From Serratia bockelmannii (GTDB lineage: Bacteria; Pseudomonadota; Gammaproteobacteria; Enterobacterales; Enterobacteriaceae): 64,000 nucleotides of DNA. The stretch is taken from contig NZ_VOUX01000007.1 of assembly GCF_008011855.1 (NCBI RefSeq), positions 62,001-126,000 of the forward strand. Direction: 5' to 3'. A model generated the notes under the pieces. The model did not search any database, had not been told where the DNA came from, and was given only the letters and a program-made list of their open reading frames with translations. Shown here one piece after another: positions 18,793 through 30,266 of this stretch. The number at the start of each line of letters is the position of its first letter. The stretch's first letter is position 1. Both the position numbers and the translations under genes were made by a program.

Positions 18793-21375
18793 ATGCAAGA
18801 GCAATACCGTCCAGAAGACATAGAATCGAACGTACAGCTTCACTGGCAAGAGAAGCAGACTTTCAAAGTTACCGAAGACGACAGCAAGGAAAAGTACTAC
18901 TGCCTATCCATGCTGCCTTACCCGTCCGGCCGACTGCACATGGGCCACGTTCGTAACTACACTATCGGCGACGTGATCTCGCGCTATCAGCGCATGCTGG
19001 GTAAAAACGTACTGCAGCCGATCGGCTGGGATGCGTTCGGCCTGCCGGCGGAAGGTGCGGCGGTGAAAAACAACACCGCACCGGCCCCGTGGACCTACGA
19101 CAACATCGAATACATGAAGAACCAGCTGAAACTGCTGGGCTTCGGCTACGACTGGGATCGCGAAATCGCTACCTGCCAGCCGGAATACTACCGCTGGGAA
19201 CAGTGGTTCTTCACCAAGCTGTATGAAAAAGGCCTGGTCTACAAGAAGACCTCGGCGGTGAACTGGTGTCCGCACGATCTGACCGTGCTGGCCAACGAAC
19301 AGGTTATCGACGGCTGCTGCTGGCGCTGCGACACCAAGGTCGAGCGTAAAGAGATCCCGCAGTGGTTCATCAAAATCACCGCTTACGCCGATCAGTTGCT
19401 GAACGATCTGGACACGCTGGAAAGCTGGCCGGAGCAGGTGAAAACCATGCAGCGCAACTGGATTGGCCGCTCCGAAGGCGTGGAAATCACCTTCGACGTG
19501 GCGGACAGCGAAGAGAAGCTGACGGTTTACACCACCCGTCCCGACACCTTCATGGGCGCCACCTACGTGGCGGTCGCCGCGGGCCACCCGCTGGCGCAAC
19601 AGGGCGCGCGCAACAATCCGGCGCTGACCGACTTCATCGACGAATGCCGCAACACCAAAGTGGCCGAAGCCGAAATGGCGACGATGGAGAAGAAAGGCAT
19701 GCCAACCGGCCTGTTCGTTGTCCACCCGCTGAGCGGCGAGAAGCTGCCGGTGTGGGTCGCCAACTTCGTGCTGATGGAATACGGCACCGGCGCCGTGATG
19801 GCGGTACCGGCGCACGACCAGCGCGACTGGGAATTCGCCACCAAATACGATTTGCCGATCAAACCGGTGATCCTGAACCTCGACGGCAGCCAACCTGACG
19901 TGAGCGCCGAAGCGATGACCGACAAAGGCGCGCTGTTCAACTCCGGCGAGTTTGACGGTCTGGACAACGAAGCCGGCTTTAACGCCATCGCCGACAAACT
20001 GGTCGCCAAGGGCGTGGGCCAGCGCAAGGTCAACTACCGTCTGCGCGACTGGGGCGTCTCCCGTCAGCGTTACTGGGGCGCGCCAATCCCGATGGTGACG
20101 CTGGAAGACGGCACCGTGATGCCGACGCCGGAAGATCAGCTGCCGGTGATCTTGCCGGAAGACGTGGTCATGGACGGCATCACCAGCCCGATCAAGGCCG
20201 ACCCTGAGTGGGCGAAGACCACCGTTGACGGCCAGCCGGCGCTGCGTGAAACCGACACCTTCGACACCTTTATGGAGTCTTCCTGGTACTACGCGCGCTA
20301 TACCTGCCCGCAGTACGACCAGGGCATGCTGGATCCGGCCGCCGCCAACTACTGGCTGCCGGTCGATCAATATATCGGCGGTATCGAACACGCCATCATG
20401 CACCTGATGTACTTCCGCTTCTTCCACAAGCTGATGCGCGATGCGGGCCTGGTGGATTCCGACGAGCCGGCCAAGCGCCTGCTGTGTCAGGGCATGGTGC
20501 TGGCCGACGCCTTCTACTACACTGGCAACAGCGGCGAGCGCGTCTGGGTATCTCCGGTTGACGCCACGGTCGAGCGCGACGACAAGGGCCGCATCATCAA
20601 GGCCACCGATCCGCAAGGCCGTGAACTGGTCTATGCTGGCATGAGCAAAATGTCGAAGTCGAAGAACAACGGCATCGACCCGCAGGAAATGGTGGAAAAA
20701 TACGGCGCGGACACCGTGCGTCTGTTCATGATGTTCGCTTCACCGGCAGAAATGACGCTGGAGTGGCAGGAATCCGGCGTAGAAGGGGCTAACCGCTTCC
20801 TGAAACGCGTATGGAAACTGGCCTACGATCACGTGGCAAAAGGCGCGGTACAGCCGCTGGACGTGGCGGCGCTGAACGAAGATCAGAAAGCGCTGCGCCG
20901 CGATCTGCACAAAACCATCGCCAAGGTGACCGACGATATCGGCCGCCGTCAGACCTTCAACACCGCGATCGCCGCCGTGATGGAGCTGATGAACAAGCTG
21001 GCCCGCGCGCCGCAGGAGAGCGAGCAGGATCGCGCGCTGCTGCAGGAAGCGCTGCTGGCCGTGGTTCGCATGCTGTATCCGTTCACCCCGCACGTGTGCT
21101 TCACCCTGTGGCAGTCGCTGGGCGGCGAAGGCGACGTGGACACCGCGCCATGGCCGGTTGCCGACGAACAGGCGATGGTCGAGGACTCCAAGCTGGTGGT
21201 GGTGCAGGTGAACGGCAAGGTTCGCGCTAAAATCACCGTATCTGCCGATGCGACCGAAGAGCAAGTGCGCGCGCGCGCTGCCGAAGAGCATCTGGTGGCT
21301 AAATATCTGGACGGCGTCACGATTCGCAAAGTGATCTACGTTCCGGGCAAACTGCTTAACCTGGTTGTGGGTTAA
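18793..21375 (+). CDS. leuS: Leucyl-tRNA synthetase
   Basis: An 860-residue class I synthetase that charges tRNA-Leu, including the tRNA-Leu(TAG) encoded at 4.3 kb. The HIGH motif is HMGH at 49-52 and KMSKS is at 619-623. A CP1 editing domain lies between about 225 and 420, with the editing-site segment [14 protein letters not shown]. The anticodon-binding and C-terminal domains are complete. The length equals E. coli LeuS. It heads leuS-lptE-holA-nadD. Confidence 0.98.
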   Translation: MQEQYRPEDIESNVQLHWQEKQTFKVTEDDSKEKYYCLSMLPYPSGRLHMGHVRNYTIGDVISRYQRMLGKNVLQPIGWDAFGLPAEGAAVKNNTAPAPWTYDNIEYMKNQLKLLGFGYDWDREIATCQPEYYRWEQWFFTKLYEKGLVYKKTSAVNWCPHDLTVLANEQVIDGCCWRCDTKVERKEIPQWFIKITAYADQLLNDLDTLESWPEQVKTMQRNWIGRSEGVEITFDVADSEEKLTVYTTRPDTFMGATYVAVAAGHPLAQQGARNNPALTDFIDECRNTKVAEAEMATMEKKGMPTGLFVVHPLSGEKLPVWVANFVLMEYGTGAVMAVPAHDQRDWEFATKYDLPIKPVILNLDGSQPDVSAEAMTDKGALFNSGEFDGLDNEAGFNAIADKLVAKGVGQRKVNYRLRDWGVSRQRYWGAPIPMVTLEDGTVMPTPEDQLPVILPEDVVMDGITSPIKADPEWAKTTVDGQPALRETDTFDTFMESSWYYARYTCPQYDQGMLDPAAANYWLPVDQYIGGIEHAIMHLMYFRFFHKLMRDAGLVDSDEPAKRLLCQGMVLADAFYYTGNSGERVWVSPVDATVERDDKGRIIKATDPQGRELVYAGMSKMSKSKNNGIDPQEMVEKYGADTVRLFMMFASPAEMTLEWQESGVEGANRFLKRVWKLAYDHVAKGAVQPLDVAALNEDQKALRRDLHKTIAKVTDDIGRRQTFNTAIAAVMELMNKLARAPQESEQDRALLQEALLAVVRMLYPFTPHVCFTLWQSLGGEGDVDTAPWPVADEQAMVEDSKLVVVQVNGKVRAKITVSADATEEQVRARAAEEHLVAKYLDGVTIRKVIYVPGKLLNLVVG

Positions 21376-21389
21376 CACAAGGAGGAGTT

Positions 21390-21950
21390 GTGCGACAACG
21401 TATTCTGACGCTGTTGCTGGGGTTGGCGGTGCTGGTCACCGCCGGCTGCGGTTTTCACCTGCGTGGCACCACGCAGGTGCCTAATGAAATGAAAACGCTG
21501 ATCCTGGACAGCGCCGACCCTTATGGTCCGTTGACGCGCGCGGTGCGTGAGCAGCTGCGTCTGAACGCCGTGACCATCGTCAGCGATCCGAAGCGTAAAG
21601 ACGTGCCTTCCCTGCGCATCCTCGGCGCGACGGAAAGCCAGGATACCGCCTCGATCTTCCAGGACGGTAAAACCGCCGAGTACCAGCTGGTGCTGACCGT
21701 GCAGGCGCAGGTGCTGCTCCCGGGCCACGACCTGTATCCGCTGTCGGTGAAAGTGTTCCGTTCGTTCTTCGACAACCCGCTGACCGCGCTGGCCAAAGAC
21801 TCCGAGCAGGAGATCATTCGCCAGGAAATGCGTGAGCAGGCGGCGCAACAGCTGGTGCGCAAACTGCTGACCGTGCACGCGGCGGAAGAAGAAAACCGGC
21901 AGAAAGCCGCTGCCGTCGGCGAACGAGCGGCAAGCCAAACCGCACAATGA
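21390..21950 (+). CDS. lptE: LPS-assembly lipoprotein LptE (RlpB)
   Basis: A 186-residue outer-membrane lipoprotein that plugs the LptD barrel for LPS export. The lipobox VTAG|C puts the lipidated cysteine at residue 20, followed by [11 protein letters not shown], typical of LptE. The start is GTG at 21390, with GGAGGAG immediately upstream. It overlaps holA by four bases (ATGA). Confidence 0.96.
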   Translation: MRQRILTLLLGLAVLVTAGCGFHLRGTTQVPNEMKTLILDSADPYGPLTRAVREQLRLNAVTIVSDPKRKDVPSLRILGATESQDTASIFQDGKTAEYQLVLTVQAQVLLPGHDLYPLSVKVFRSFFDNPLTALAKDSEQEIIRQEMREQAAQQLVRKLLTVHAAEEENRQKAAAVGERAASQTAQ

Positions 21951-22981
21951 TCCGCATTTATCCGGAACAACTTGCCGCGCAGCTCCGAGAGGGGCTGCGC
22001 GCTTGTTATTTATTGAGCGGCAATGAACCGCTACTGCTGCAGGAAAGCCAGGATCTGCTCCGGCAGGCTGCGCAACAGCAGCAGTTCAGCGAGCACTACA
22101 GCATTTCCCTCGACGCCCATACCGACTGGGACGCCATCTTCGGCATCTGCCAGGCGATGAGCCTGTTCGCCAGCCGCCAGACGCTGCTGCTGATCTTCCC
22201 GGAAAACGGCCCGACGGTGCCGATCGGCGAACAGCTGACCAAGCTTGCCACGCTGCTGCACGAGGATATTCTGCTGATCCTGCGCGGCCCGCGCCTCACC
22301 AAAGCGCAGGAAAACAGCGCCTGGTTCAAGGCGCTCAGCCCGCACGGCGCCCTCGTCAGTTGCCAGACGCCGGAACAGGCACAGCTGCCGCGCTGGGTCG
22401 CCACGCGCGCCAAGGCGATGAAGCTGGAATTGGACGACGTCGCCAATCAGCTGTTGTGCTACTGCTACGAAGGCAACCTGCTGGCGCTGTCGCAGGCGCT
22501 GGAGCGGCTGTCGCTGCTGCACCCGGACGGCAAACTCACGCTGCCGCGCGTCGAACAGGCGGTGAACGACGCCGCCCACTTCACGCCGTTCCACTGGCTG
22601 GATGCCCTGCTGGCCGGCAAAAGCAAGCGCGCCTGGCATATCTTGCAGCAGCTGCAGCAAGAGGACGTGGAGCCGGTGATCCTGCTGCGCACCTTACAGC
22701 GCGAACTGCTGCTGTTGCTGACGCTGCAGCGCCGCATGGCGTCCGCGCCGCTGCGCACGCTGTTCGATCAGCACAAGGTTTGGCAGAACCGCCGCCCGCT
22801 GGTGACCCAGGCGCTGCAACGCCTGTCCGGTCCCCAGCTGCAGCAAGCGGTACAGCTGCTGACGCAAATCGAGCTGACCCTCAAGCAGGACTATGGCCAG
22901 TCGGTCTGGCCGGAACTGGAAACCCTGTCGATGCTGCTGTGCGGCAAACCCCTGGCCACGAGTTTTACCGATGCCCACTAA
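21947..22981 (+). CDS. holA: DNA polymerase III subunit delta
   Basis: A 344-residue clamp-loader subunit that opens the beta sliding clamp. The N-terminus [13 protein letters not shown] and the segment [19 protein letters not shown] match HolA. The order lptE-holA-nadD is conserved and the genes overlap at both ends, with 4 bases shared with lptE and 11 with nadD. Confidence 0.96.
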   Translation: MIRIYPEQLAAQLREGLRACYLLSGNEPLLLQESQDLLRQAAQQQQFSEHYSISLDAHTDWDAIFGICQAMSLFASRQTLLLIFPENGPTVPIGEQLTKLATLLHEDILLILRGPRLTKAQENSAWFKALSPHGALVSCQTPEQAQLPRWVATRAKAMKLELDDVANQLLCYCYEGNLLALSQALERLSLLHPDGKLTLPRVEQAVNDAAHFTPFHWLDALLAGKSKRAWHILQQLQQEDVEPVILLRTLQRELLLLLTLQRRMASAPLRTLFDQHKVWQNRRPLVTQALQRLSGPQLQQAVQLLTQIELTLKQDYGQSVWPELETLSMLLCGKPLATSFTDAH

Positions 22982-23633
22982 TCCGGAACACCCCACCGTT
23001 TTGCACGCGCTGTTCGGCGGCACCTTTGATCCGATCCACTATGGCCACCTGCGGCCGGTGGAGGCGTTGGCCGCCGAAGTGGGCCTGAATCGCGTCACGC
23101 TGCTGCCTAACCACGTGCCGCCGCACCGCCCGCAGCCGGAGGCCAATGCGCAGCAACGCCTGAAGATGGTCGAGCTGGCGATCGCCGGCAACCCGCTGTT
23201 TGCGGTCGACGATCGCGAACTGCACCGCACCACCCCCTCCTACACCATCGAGACGTTGGAAACGATTCGTAAAGAGCGTGGCGCCGCCCAGCCACTGGCG
23301 TTTATTATTGGCCAGGACTCGCTGCTGACATTGCATAAATGGCATCGCTGGCAGGCGCTGTTGGACGTCTGCCACCTGCTGGTGCTGGCGCGCCCGGGCT
23401 ATAACGATCGCATGGACACACCGGAACTGCAGCAGTGGCTGGAACGTCATCGCACCGCCGATCCGGCGCTGCTCAGCCGCCGCCCGCACGGCCATATCTA
23501 TCTGGCCGATACGCCAGAGCTGGAAATTTCCGCCACCGAGATCCGCCAGCGCCGCCATCAGGGCCTCAACTGCGACGACCTGCTGCCGCGCCCGGTGCAG
23601 CGCTATATCGAGTTGCAGGGTTTATATCGCTAG
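22971..23633 (+). CDS. nadD: Nicotinate-mononucleotide adenylyltransferase NadD
   Basis: A 220-residue enzyme that makes deamido-NAD from nicotinate mononucleotide and ATP. The nucleotidyltransferase motif [11 protein letters not shown] is at 16-26, and the late [10 protein letters not shown] motif is present. I chose the ATG at 22971 because it puts that motif at the usual distance from the N-terminus. The upstream extension in frame reads as holA sequence. Confidence 0.95.
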   Translation: MPTNPEHPTVLHALFGGTFDPIHYGHLRPVEALAAEVGLNRVTLLPNHVPPHRPQPEANAQQRLKMVELAIAGNPLFAVDDRELHRTTPSYTIETLETIRKERGAAQPLAFIIGQDSLLTLHKWHRWQALLDVCHLLVLARPGYNDRMDTPELQQWLERHRTADPALLSRRPHGHIYLADTPELEISATEIRQRRHQGLNCDDLLPRPVQRYIELQGLYR

Positions 23634-23644
23634 CGAAAGGTGCG

Positions 23645-23653
23645 TGATATACT
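23645..23653 (+). promoter_or_regulatory. Extended -10 promoter before rsfS
   Basis: TGA-TATACT is an extended -10 element just after the nadD stop. It probably starts the rsfS-rlmH-mrdA-mrdB-rlpA transcript. No good -35 is seen. Confidence 0.45.
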
Positions 23654-23827
23654 GCGCCGCTATTTTTCAGGTATCCGCTGAAAACCCCGGAAACCTTAGC
23701 TGGCCGGGCAGTCACCAGTTAGCTGGCTTTCAGCGGCAGCCTGCCGAAACCATTATCCGGTTACGCCGCAGCGTGCGCATGTTGCCCGCTGCAGTCGACT
23801 GAACAGAACACACCCGAGGGGGAACCT

Positions 23828-24145
23828 TTGCAAGGTAAAGCGCTCCAAGATTTCGTCATCGATAAAATCGATGACCTGAAAGGCCAAGACATTATCGCTC
23901 TGGACGTACAGGGCAAATCCAGCATCACCGATTGCATGATCATCTGCACCGGCACGTCGACTCGCCACGTGATGTCGATCGCCAACCACGTGGTACAGGA
24001 ATCCCGCGCCGTGGGCATGGAGCTGTTTGGCATGAAAGGCCAGGAAGCCTCCGACTGGATCGTGGTCGATCTGGGCGAAGTGATCGTGCACGTGATGCAG
24101 GAAGAGAGCCGTCGCCTGTACGAGCTGGAAAAACTCTGGAGCTAA
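23828..24145 (+). CDS. rsfS: Ribosomal silencing factor RsfS (TTG start)
   Basis: A 105-residue protein that binds uL14 and blocks subunit joining in starvation. The N-terminus [20 protein letters not shown] and C-terminus [14 protein letters not shown] match E. coli RsfS (YbeB) at the same length. The start is TTG at 23828 after GAGGGGGAAC, as I recall for E. coli. Three bases separate its stop from rlmH. Confidence 0.96.
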   Translation: MQGKALQDFVIDKIDDLKGQDIIALDVQGKSSITDCMIICTGTSTRHVMSIANHVVQESRAVGMELFGMKGQEASDWIVVDLGEVIVHVMQEESRRLYELEKLWS

Positions 24146-24148
24146 GCG

Positions 24149-24619
24149 GTGAAACTGCAATTGGTGGCGGTCGGCACCAAAATGCCAGACTGGGTGCAAA
24201 CCGGCTTTATGGATTACCTGCACCGCTTTCCCAAAGATATGCCGTTTGAGCTGACCGAGATCCCGGCGGGCAAACGCGGCAAAAACGCCGACATCAAACG
24301 CATTCTGGACAAGGAAGGCGAACAGATGCTGGCGGCGGTGGGCAAAGGCAACCGCATCGTTACGCTGGATATCCCAGGCACGCCGTGGGAAACGCCGCAG
24401 CTGGCGCAGCAGCTTGAGCGCTGGAAGCAGGATGGCCGCAACGTCAGCTTGCTGATCGGCGGCCCGGAAGGGCTGGCGCCCGCCTGCAAAGCCGCTGCCG
24501 AGCAGAGCTGGTCGCTTTCTCCGTTGACGCTGCCGCATCCTTTGGTGCGCGTCCTGGTGGCCGAAAGCCTCTACCGCGCCTGGAGTATTACAACAAATCA
24601 TCCTTACCACCGGGAATAG
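24149..24619 (+). CDS. rlmH: 23S rRNA pseudouridine-1915 N3-methyltransferase RlmH
   Basis: A 156-residue SPOUT-class methyltransferase that modifies pseudouridine 1915 in 23S rRNA of the 70S ribosome. The SAM-binding knot holds LLIGGPEGL and [23 protein letters not shown]. The start is GTG at 24149 (AAGCG-GTG). It is tightly linked to rsfS and mrdA. Confidence 0.96.
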   Translation: MKLQLVAVGTKMPDWVQTGFMDYLHRFPKDMPFELTEIPAGKRGKNADIKRILDKEGEQMLAAVGKGNRIVTLDIPGTPWETPQLAQQLERWKQDGRNVSLLIGGPEGLAPACKAAAEQSWSLSPLTLPHPLVRVLVAESLYRAWSITTNHPYHRE

Positions 24620-24657
24620 CCGGTGGTGACCGTGACAGAGTGAAATAAAGCAGCGGG

Positions 24658-26553
24658 ATGAAAATAGAACGTAACCCTTTTCGCGACTATACGGCTGAAT
24701 CCGCCCTGTTTGTACGCCGCGCCCTGGTGGCGTTCCTGGTCATCCTGGTGCTGTCCGGCATCCTGATCGCCAACCTGTATAATCTGCAAGTGGTCCGCGT
24801 CGAGGATTACCGCACCCGCTCCAACGAAAACCGCATCAAGCTGGTGCCCATCGCGCCCAGCCGCGGCATTATCTACGATCGCAACGGCACCCCGCTGGCA
24901 CTCAACCGCACCATTTATCAGCTGGAGCTGATGCCGGAGAAGGTTGACGATCTCAAAGCCACGCTGCAGGCGCTGCGCACGGTGGTCGATCTGACCGACG
25001 ACGACATCACCAATTTCGAAAAAGAGCGCAAGCGTTCGCGTCGTTTCGTCTCCATTCCGGTGAAAACCGCGCTAACCGAGGTGCAGGTCGCCCGCTTTGC
25101 GGTCAATCAGTTCCGCTTCCCCGGCGTGGAAGTAAAAGGCTACCAGCGCCGCTACTACCCCTATGGTTCCGCCCTCACCCACGTCACCGGCTATGTGTCG
25201 AAGATCAACGACCGCGACGTCGAACGCCTGGATAAAGACGGCAAGCTGGCCAACTACGCCGCCACCCACGATATCGGCAAGCTGGGTATCGAACGCTATT
25301 ACGAAGACACGCTGCACGGCAAAACCGGCTATGAAGAGGTCGAGGTCAACAACCGTGGCCGGGTGATCCGCCAATTGCACGAACAGCCGCCTTCCGCCGG
25401 TCAGGACGTTTACCTGACGCTCGATCTTGATTTGCAGCGCTATATCGAGCAGCTGCTGGTCGGCAGCCGCGCCGCGGTGGTGGTGAGCGATCCACGCACC
25501 GGCGCCATCCTGGCGATGGTGTCCAACCCGAGTTACGATCCAAACCTGTTCGTCGACGGCATTTCCAGCAAGGACTACCAGGGGCTGTTGAACGATCCGA
25601 ATCGCCCGCTGATCAACCGCGCCACGCAAGGGGTCTATCCGCCTGCATCAACGGTGAAGCCTTACATCGCGGTGTCGGCGCTGAGCGCCGGAGTGATCAC
25701 CAAAAACACCGTGGTGTTCGATCCCGGTTGGTGGCAACTGCCCGGCTCGGAAAAACGCTTCCGCGACTGGAAAAAATGGGGCCACGGCCGCCTGAACGTC
25801 ACCAAGGCGCTGGAAGAGTCCGCAGATACCTATTTCTATCAGGTCGCCTATGACATGGGGATCGATCGGCTGTCGACCTGGCTGACCAAATTCGGTTACG
25901 GCCAGTACACCGGCATCGATCTGTCCGAAGAACGATCCGGCCTAATGCCGACGCGCGAGTGGAAGCTGAAACGCTATAAAAAGCCGTGGTATCAGGGCGA
26001 CACCATTCCGGTGGGTATCGGCCAGGGTTACTGGACCGCCACGCCGATCCAGATGGCCAAAGCGCTGAACACCCTGATCAACGACGGCACCGTCAAAACG
26101 CCGCACCTGCTGCAGAGTACCCGCGTCAACGGCGCGCTGGTGCCGTTCAAACAGGAAGAGAGCACGCAGATCGGCGATATTCACTCCGGCTTCTGGGAAA
26201 TCGCCAAAGACGGCATGTATGGTGTGGCCAACCGTCCGAACGGGACGGCGCGCAAATACTTTGCGGACGCACCTTATAAAGCCGCGGCGAAATCGGGTAC
26301 CGCACAGGTATTCGGCTATGAAACCTACAACGCCCACAAACTGGCGGAGCACCTGCGCGATCACAAACTGATGACCGCCTTCGCACCGTTCAACAATCCG
26401 ACGGTGTCGGTCGCCATCATTCTGGAAAACGGCGGCTCCGGTCCGGCGGTGGGAACCATCACCCGCCAGATCCTCGACCACATTCTGCTGGGCGACAACA
26501 ATACGCAATTGCCAAGCGAGGCCCCGCTGCCGCCTGGCGTAGAAGGTGACTAA
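24658..26553 (+). CDS. mrdA: Penicillin-binding protein 2 (elongasome transpeptidase)
   Basis: A 631-residue class B PBP that cross-links peptidoglycan in lateral-wall growth with RodA. A single N-terminal membrane anchor lies near 20-42. The dimerisation domain includes APSRGIIYDRNG. The active-site serine is S331 in the S-T-V-K motif with K334, and the KSG motif is AAKSGTAQVFG near residue 545. The residue before the serine is Ala (PPASTVKP), where E. coli PBP2 has Gly. The gene is followed at 8 bases by mrdB. Confidence 0.96.
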   Translation: MKIERNPFRDYTAESALFVRRALVAFLVILVLSGILIANLYNLQVVRVEDYRTRSNENRIKLVPIAPSRGIIYDRNGTPLALNRTIYQLELMPEKVDDLKATLQALRTVVDLTDDDITNFEKERKRSRRFVSIPVKTALTEVQVARFAVNQFRFPGVEVKGYQRRYYPYGSALTHVTGYVSKINDRDVERLDKDGKLANYAATHDIGKLGIERYYEDTLHGKTGYEEVEVNNRGRVIRQLHEQPPSAGQDVYLTLDLDLQRYIEQLLVGSRAAVVVSDPRTGAILAMVSNPSYDPNLFVDGISSKDYQGLLNDPNRPLINRATQGVYPPASTVKPYIAVSALSAGVITKNTVVFDPGWWQLPGSEKRFRDWKKWGHGRLNVTKALEESADTYFYQVAYDMGIDRLSTWLTKFGYGQYTGIDLSEERSGLMPTREWKLKRYKKPWYQGDTIPVGIGQGYWTATPIQMAKALNTLINDGTVKTPHLLQSTRVNGALVPFKQEESTQIGDIHSGFWEIAKDGMYGVANRPNGTARKYFADAPYKAAAKSGTAQVFGYETYNAHKLAEHLRDHKLMTAFAPFNNPTVSVAIILENGGSGPAVGTITRQILDHILLGDNNTQLPSEAPLPPGVEGD

Positions 26554-26561
26554 GGTAGAAC

Positions 26562-27674
26562 ATGACTGAAAGCCAACAAAAAGGCTCGATCTGGACCAAA
26601 ATCCACATCGACCCGACGTTCCTGCTGCTGATCCTGGCCCTGTTGGTCTACAGCGCCTTCGTGATGTGGAGCGCCAGCGGCCAGGACATCGGCATGATGG
26701 AGCGCAAGATCGGGCAGATCGTCATGGGGCTGATCGTGATGGCCGTCATGGCGCAAATCCCGCCGCGCGTGTACGAAAGCTGGGCGCCCTATCTGTATAT
26801 TTTCTGCGTAATTTTGCTGATCCTGGTGGACGCCTTCGGCCAGATAAGTAAAGGCGCGCAGCGCTGGCTGGATCTCGGCGTAGTGCGCTTCCAGCCGTCG
26901 GAAATCGCCAAGATCGCCGTGCCGCTGATGGTGGCGCGCTTTATGAACCGCGATGTCTGCCCGCCTTCGCTGAAAAACACCGCCATCGCGCTGGTGCTGA
27001 TCTTCCTGCCAACGCTGCTGGTGGCCGCGCAGCCAGATCTGGGCACCTCGATCCTGATCGCCGCCTCCGGCCTGTTCGTGCTGTTCCTGTCGGGCATGAG
27101 CTGGAAATTGATCGCCGTCGCCGCCGTCGCACTGGCGGCCTTTATCCCGGTGCTGTGGTTCTTCCTGATGCACGGCTATCAGCGCGACCGCGTCATGATG
27201 CTGCTCGATCCGGAGAGCGACCCACTCGGCGCCGGCTATCACATCATTCAATCCAAGATAGCCATCGGCTCCGGCGGCCTGTCCGGCAAGGGCTGGCTGC
27301 ACGGCACCCAGTCGCAGCTGGAGTTTCTGCCGGAGCGCCATACCGACTTTATCTTCGCCGTGTTGGCCGAAGAGCTGGGGCTGATCGGGGTATTGGTGCT
27401 GCTGGCACTCTACCTGCTGGTGATCATTCGCGGGCTGATGATCGCCGCCAAGGCGCAAACCACCTTTGGCCGCGTGATGGTCGGCGGCTTGATGCTGATT
27501 TTGTTCGTTTATGTCTTTGTTAACATCGGTATGGTCAGTGGCATTTTGCCGGTAGTTGGCGTACCTTTGCCTCTGGTCAGTTACGGGGGTTCGGCGCTGA
27601 TAGTATTGATGGCCGGTTTCGGCATCATCATGTCGATCCACACGCATCGGAAAATGCTGTCTAAAAGTTTATAA
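26562..27674 (+). CDS. mrdB: Peptidoglycan glycosyltransferase RodA
   Basis: A 370-residue SEDS-family polymerase that partners PBP2. About ten membrane segments are predicted. The family segments [20 protein letters not shown] and [17 protein letters not shown] are present, and the former holds the catalytic Asp region. The C-terminal [13 protein letters not shown] is diagnostic of SEDS proteins. Confidence 0.97.
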   Translation: MTESQQKGSIWTKIHIDPTFLLLILALLVYSAFVMWSASGQDIGMMERKIGQIVMGLIVMAVMAQIPPRVYESWAPYLYIFCVILLILVDAFGQISKGAQRWLDLGVVRFQPSEIAKIAVPLMVARFMNRDVCPPSLKNTAIALVLIFLPTLLVAAQPDLGTSILIAASGLFVLFLSGMSWKLIAVAAVALAAFIPVLWFFLMHGYQRDRVMMLLDPESDPLGAGYHIIQSKIAIGSGGLSGKGWLHGTQSQLEFLPERHTDFIFAVLAEELGLIGVLVLLALYLLVIIRGLMIAAKAQTTFGRVMVGGLMLILFVYVFVNIGMVSGILPVVGVPLPLVSYGGSALIVLMAGFGIIMSIHTHRKMLSKSL

Positions 27675-27684
27675 GAGGTGAGTA

Positions 27685-28770
27685 ATGCGTAAGGAATGGC
27701 TTTGGATCGGCGTCGCGGCGGTGTTGCTCTCCGCCTGTACCGCCCCGACCACGGAACAGCAGGCACCACAGCAGCCGTACAACGGCCCGGTGGTGGAGAT
27801 CGGTGGCGTCGAGCCTCAATATGAACCCTATAACCCTAATAACATGCAGGATTATAAGGTTAATGGCGATACTTACCGCATCGTAAAAGATCCGCAGAAC
27901 TTCTCGCAGACCGGCCTGGCGGCCTGGTATGGCGAAGAAGCCAACGGCAACACCACGGCGCTGGGCGAGCAGTTCGACCCCAACGGTCTGACTGCGGCGC
28001 ACCCGACCTTACCGATCCCAAGCTATGTGCGCGTCACTAACCTGGCCAACGGCCGTCAGCTGGTGGTGCGCGTCAACGATCGCGGGCCTTACACCAAGGG
28101 CCGTATTATCGATCTGTCGAAAGCCGCCGCCGATCGCCTCAACCTGTCGAACAACACCAAGGTCAAAGTCGATTTCATCAACGTGGCGCCGGACGGCACG
28201 CTGAGCGGCCCAGGCACCATCGGTACCATCGTGGCGAAGCAGAGCTATGCCCTGCCGTCGCGCCCGGATCTCGGCGCCAGCGGCATGGGCACCCCCATCC
28301 AACAGGACGTGCCGGTCGCCAGCGGCGCGGCGGTACGCCCGATCGATAACAGCACCCTGCGCACCGACGACGACAACGCCCCAGCAACCGGCGGCAACGC
28401 CGGTAGCGGCCGCAGCGGTTTCCTCGGCGCGCCAAGCGCATTGCCGGCCGGCGTGCTGGAAGGTTCGGAGCCTGAAGCCGCCGCGGTGGCTGCACCGGTC
28501 GCGGCCGGCGCCGCAGCTGCCGGCATGGCTGCCGCTTCGTCCTCCGGCGGTTACGTGGTGCAGGTCGGTGCGCTGAGCAGCGCCGAGCGTGCCCAGAGCT
28601 GGCAGCAAAGCCTGAGCCAACAGTTTGGCGTCCCGGGCAAAGTGGCGGCCAACGGCAACGTTTATCGCGTCCAGCTCGGCCCGTTCAGCAGCCGTCAGCA
28701 GGCGGCCCAGCTGCAGCAACGCCTGGCGAGCGAAGCGCAACAACAGTCTTTCGTTACTGCTGCACCCTGA
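27685..28770 (+). CDS. rlpA: Septal-ring lytic transglycosylase RlpA
   Basis: A 361-residue lipoprotein with lipobox LLSA|C at Cys18. A double-psi beta-barrel domain at about 75-165 (GLAAWYGEEANGNTTALGEQ ... TNLANGRQLVVRVNDRGPY) carries the lytic transglycosylase fold. An Ala-rich linker and a C-terminal SPOR domain (about 285-358), which binds denuded glycan at the septum, follow. It is the last gene of the mrdAB cluster. Confidence 0.95.
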   Translation: MRKEWLWIGVAAVLLSACTAPTTEQQAPQQPYNGPVVEIGGVEPQYEPYNPNNMQDYKVNGDTYRIVKDPQNFSQTGLAAWYGEEANGNTTALGEQFDPNGLTAAHPTLPIPSYVRVTNLANGRQLVVRVNDRGPYTKGRIIDLSKAAADRLNLSNNTKVKVDFINVAPDGTLSGPGTIGTIVAKQSYALPSRPDLGASGMGTPIQQDVPVASGAAVRPIDNSTLRTDDDNAPATGGNAGSGRSGFLGAPSALPAGVLEGSEPEAAAVAAPVAAGAAAAGMAAASSSGGYVVQVGALSSAERAQSWQQSLSQQFGVPGKVAANGNVYRVQLGPFSSRQQAAQLQQRLASEAQQQSFVTAAP

Positions 28771-28894
28771 GCATTAAGCCCGGTGGGCATTCACGGCCGA
28801 TAAGCGGTTATTTAGCTGAAACATTTTCTTGCAGCTAAAAGGGCACTAACCGCAATTAGTCAGATGAATGGGTAATGCCTGCCGGGATCGCATC

Positions 28895-28903
28895 TGCTAT
28901 AGT
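28895..28903 (+). promoter_or_regulatory. Candidate dacA promoter (extended -10)
   Basis: TGC-TATAGT lies in the 180-base gap between rlpA and dacA, about 48 bases before the dacA start. No clear -35 is seen. Confidence 0.45.
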
Positions 28904-28950
28904 GTGGCTCGTTTTTTAACTTTACTTTCACGGATGTTGTAGTCCCGATC

Positions 28951-30162
28951 ATGAAACAAGTAACTTCTTTTCGCTTAATCAAAAGCATCGCCCTCGGCAC
29001 CGTTATCGCAATGAGCGCAGCCTCCGTTGCGCACGCCGATGACGTTAACATCAAAACCATGATCCCAGGTGTCCCGCAGATCGATGCGGAAGCGTACATC
29101 CTGATTGATTACAACTCCGGCAAGGTGCTGGCCGAGATGAACGCCGATGCGCGTCGCGATCCGGCCAGCCTGACCAAAATGATGACCAGCTACGTCATCG
29201 GCCAGGCGCTGAAAGCGGGTAAAATCGGCCAGGACGATCTGGTGACCGTCGGCCAGGACGCCTGGGCGACCGGCAACCCGGTGTTCAAAGGCTCCTCGCT
29301 GATGTTCCTGAAGCCGGGCGATCGCGTGCCGGTCTCCAAACTGACCCGCGGCATCAACCTGCAGTCCGGTAACGACGCCTGCGTGGCGATGGCCGACTAC
29401 GTCGCCGGCAGCCAGGACGCGTTCGTTAACCTGATGAACACCTACGTCAGCAAGCTGGGCCTGCAGAACACTCACTTCCAGACGGTACACGGCCTGGATG
29501 CCCAGGGCCAGTACAGTTCGGCGCGCGACATGGCGCTGATCGGCCAGGCGCTGATCCGCGACGTGCCGGAAGAGTACGCGATCTACAAAGAAAAAGAGTT
29601 CACCTTCAACAATATCCGCCAGATGAACCGCAACGGTCTGCTGTGGGATAACAGCCTGAACGTCGACGGCATCAAAACCGGCCATACCGACGCGGCGGGT
29701 TACAACCTGGTGGCTTCGGCGACCGAAGGCCAAATGCGCCTGATCTCCGCCGTGATGGGCGGCCGCACCTACAAAGGCCGTGAAGCCGAAAGCAAGAAAC
29801 TGCTGACCTGGGGCTTCCGCTTCTTCGAAACCGTGGCGCCGTTGAAAGTCGGTAAAGAGTTCGCCTCCGAGCCTGTCTGGTTCGGCGATGCCGACCGCGT
29901 TGAGCTCGGCGTGGACAAAGACGTCTACCTGACCATTCCGCGCGGCCGCATGAAAGATCTGAAGGCCAGCTACGTGCTGAACACGCCGGAAATTCACGCG
30001 CCGCTGGCGAAAAACCAGGTGGTGGGCAGCATCAACTTCCAGCTGGACGGCAAAACCATCGATCAGCGCCCGCTGGTGGTGATGAACGAAGTGAAAGAAG
30101 GCGGCTTCTTCAGCCGCATCGTGGACTACATCAAACTGATGTTCCACCACTGGTTCGGTTAA
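28951..30162 (+). CDS. dacA: D-alanyl-D-alanine carboxypeptidase DacA (PBP5)
   Basis: A 403-residue periplasmic DD-carboxypeptidase that trims pentapeptides. The signal peptide ends at AHA|DD near residue 29. The three active-site motifs are S73-L-T-K76, S139-G-N141 and K242-T-G. The C-terminal amphipathic helix [20 protein letters not shown] anchors it to the membrane. The length equals E. coli PBP5. Confidence 0.97.
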   Translation: MKQVTSFRLIKSIALGTVIAMSAASVAHADDVNIKTMIPGVPQIDAEAYILIDYNSGKVLAEMNADARRDPASLTKMMTSYVIGQALKAGKIGQDDLVTVGQDAWATGNPVFKGSSLMFLKPGDRVPVSKLTRGINLQSGNDACVAMADYVAGSQDAFVNLMNTYVSKLGLQNTHFQTVHGLDAQGQYSSARDMALIGQALIRDVPEEYAIYKEKEFTFNNIRQMNRNGLLWDNSLNVDGIKTGHTDAAGYNLVASATEGQMRLISAVMGGRTYKGREAESKKLLTWGFRFFETVAPLKVGKEFASEPVWFGDADRVELGVDKDVYLTIPRGRMKDLKASYVLNTPEIHAPLAKNQVVGSINFQLDGKTIDQRPLVVMNEVKEGGFFSRIVDYIKLMFHHWFG

Positions 30163-30205
30163 TGGTTGAAACGGGCGAAATTGCCCCCATATACTGAATA
30201 ACATT

Positions 30206-30227
30206 AACTCCCGCCCCGGCGGGAGTT
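30206..30227 (+). terminator. Terminator of dacA
   Basis: AACTCCCGCC/GGCGGGAGTT is a 10-bp stem with two loop bases, followed by ATAATTTAT. Confidence 0.65.
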
Positions 30228-30266
30228 ATAATTTATAGATTAGCTAGCACTCTGGAGCGCACGCAC

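Noticed and set aside
18904-20616. Antisense open frame of 570 codons inside leuS
   Set aside because: Same GC-rich shadow effect; leuS is complete on the other strand.
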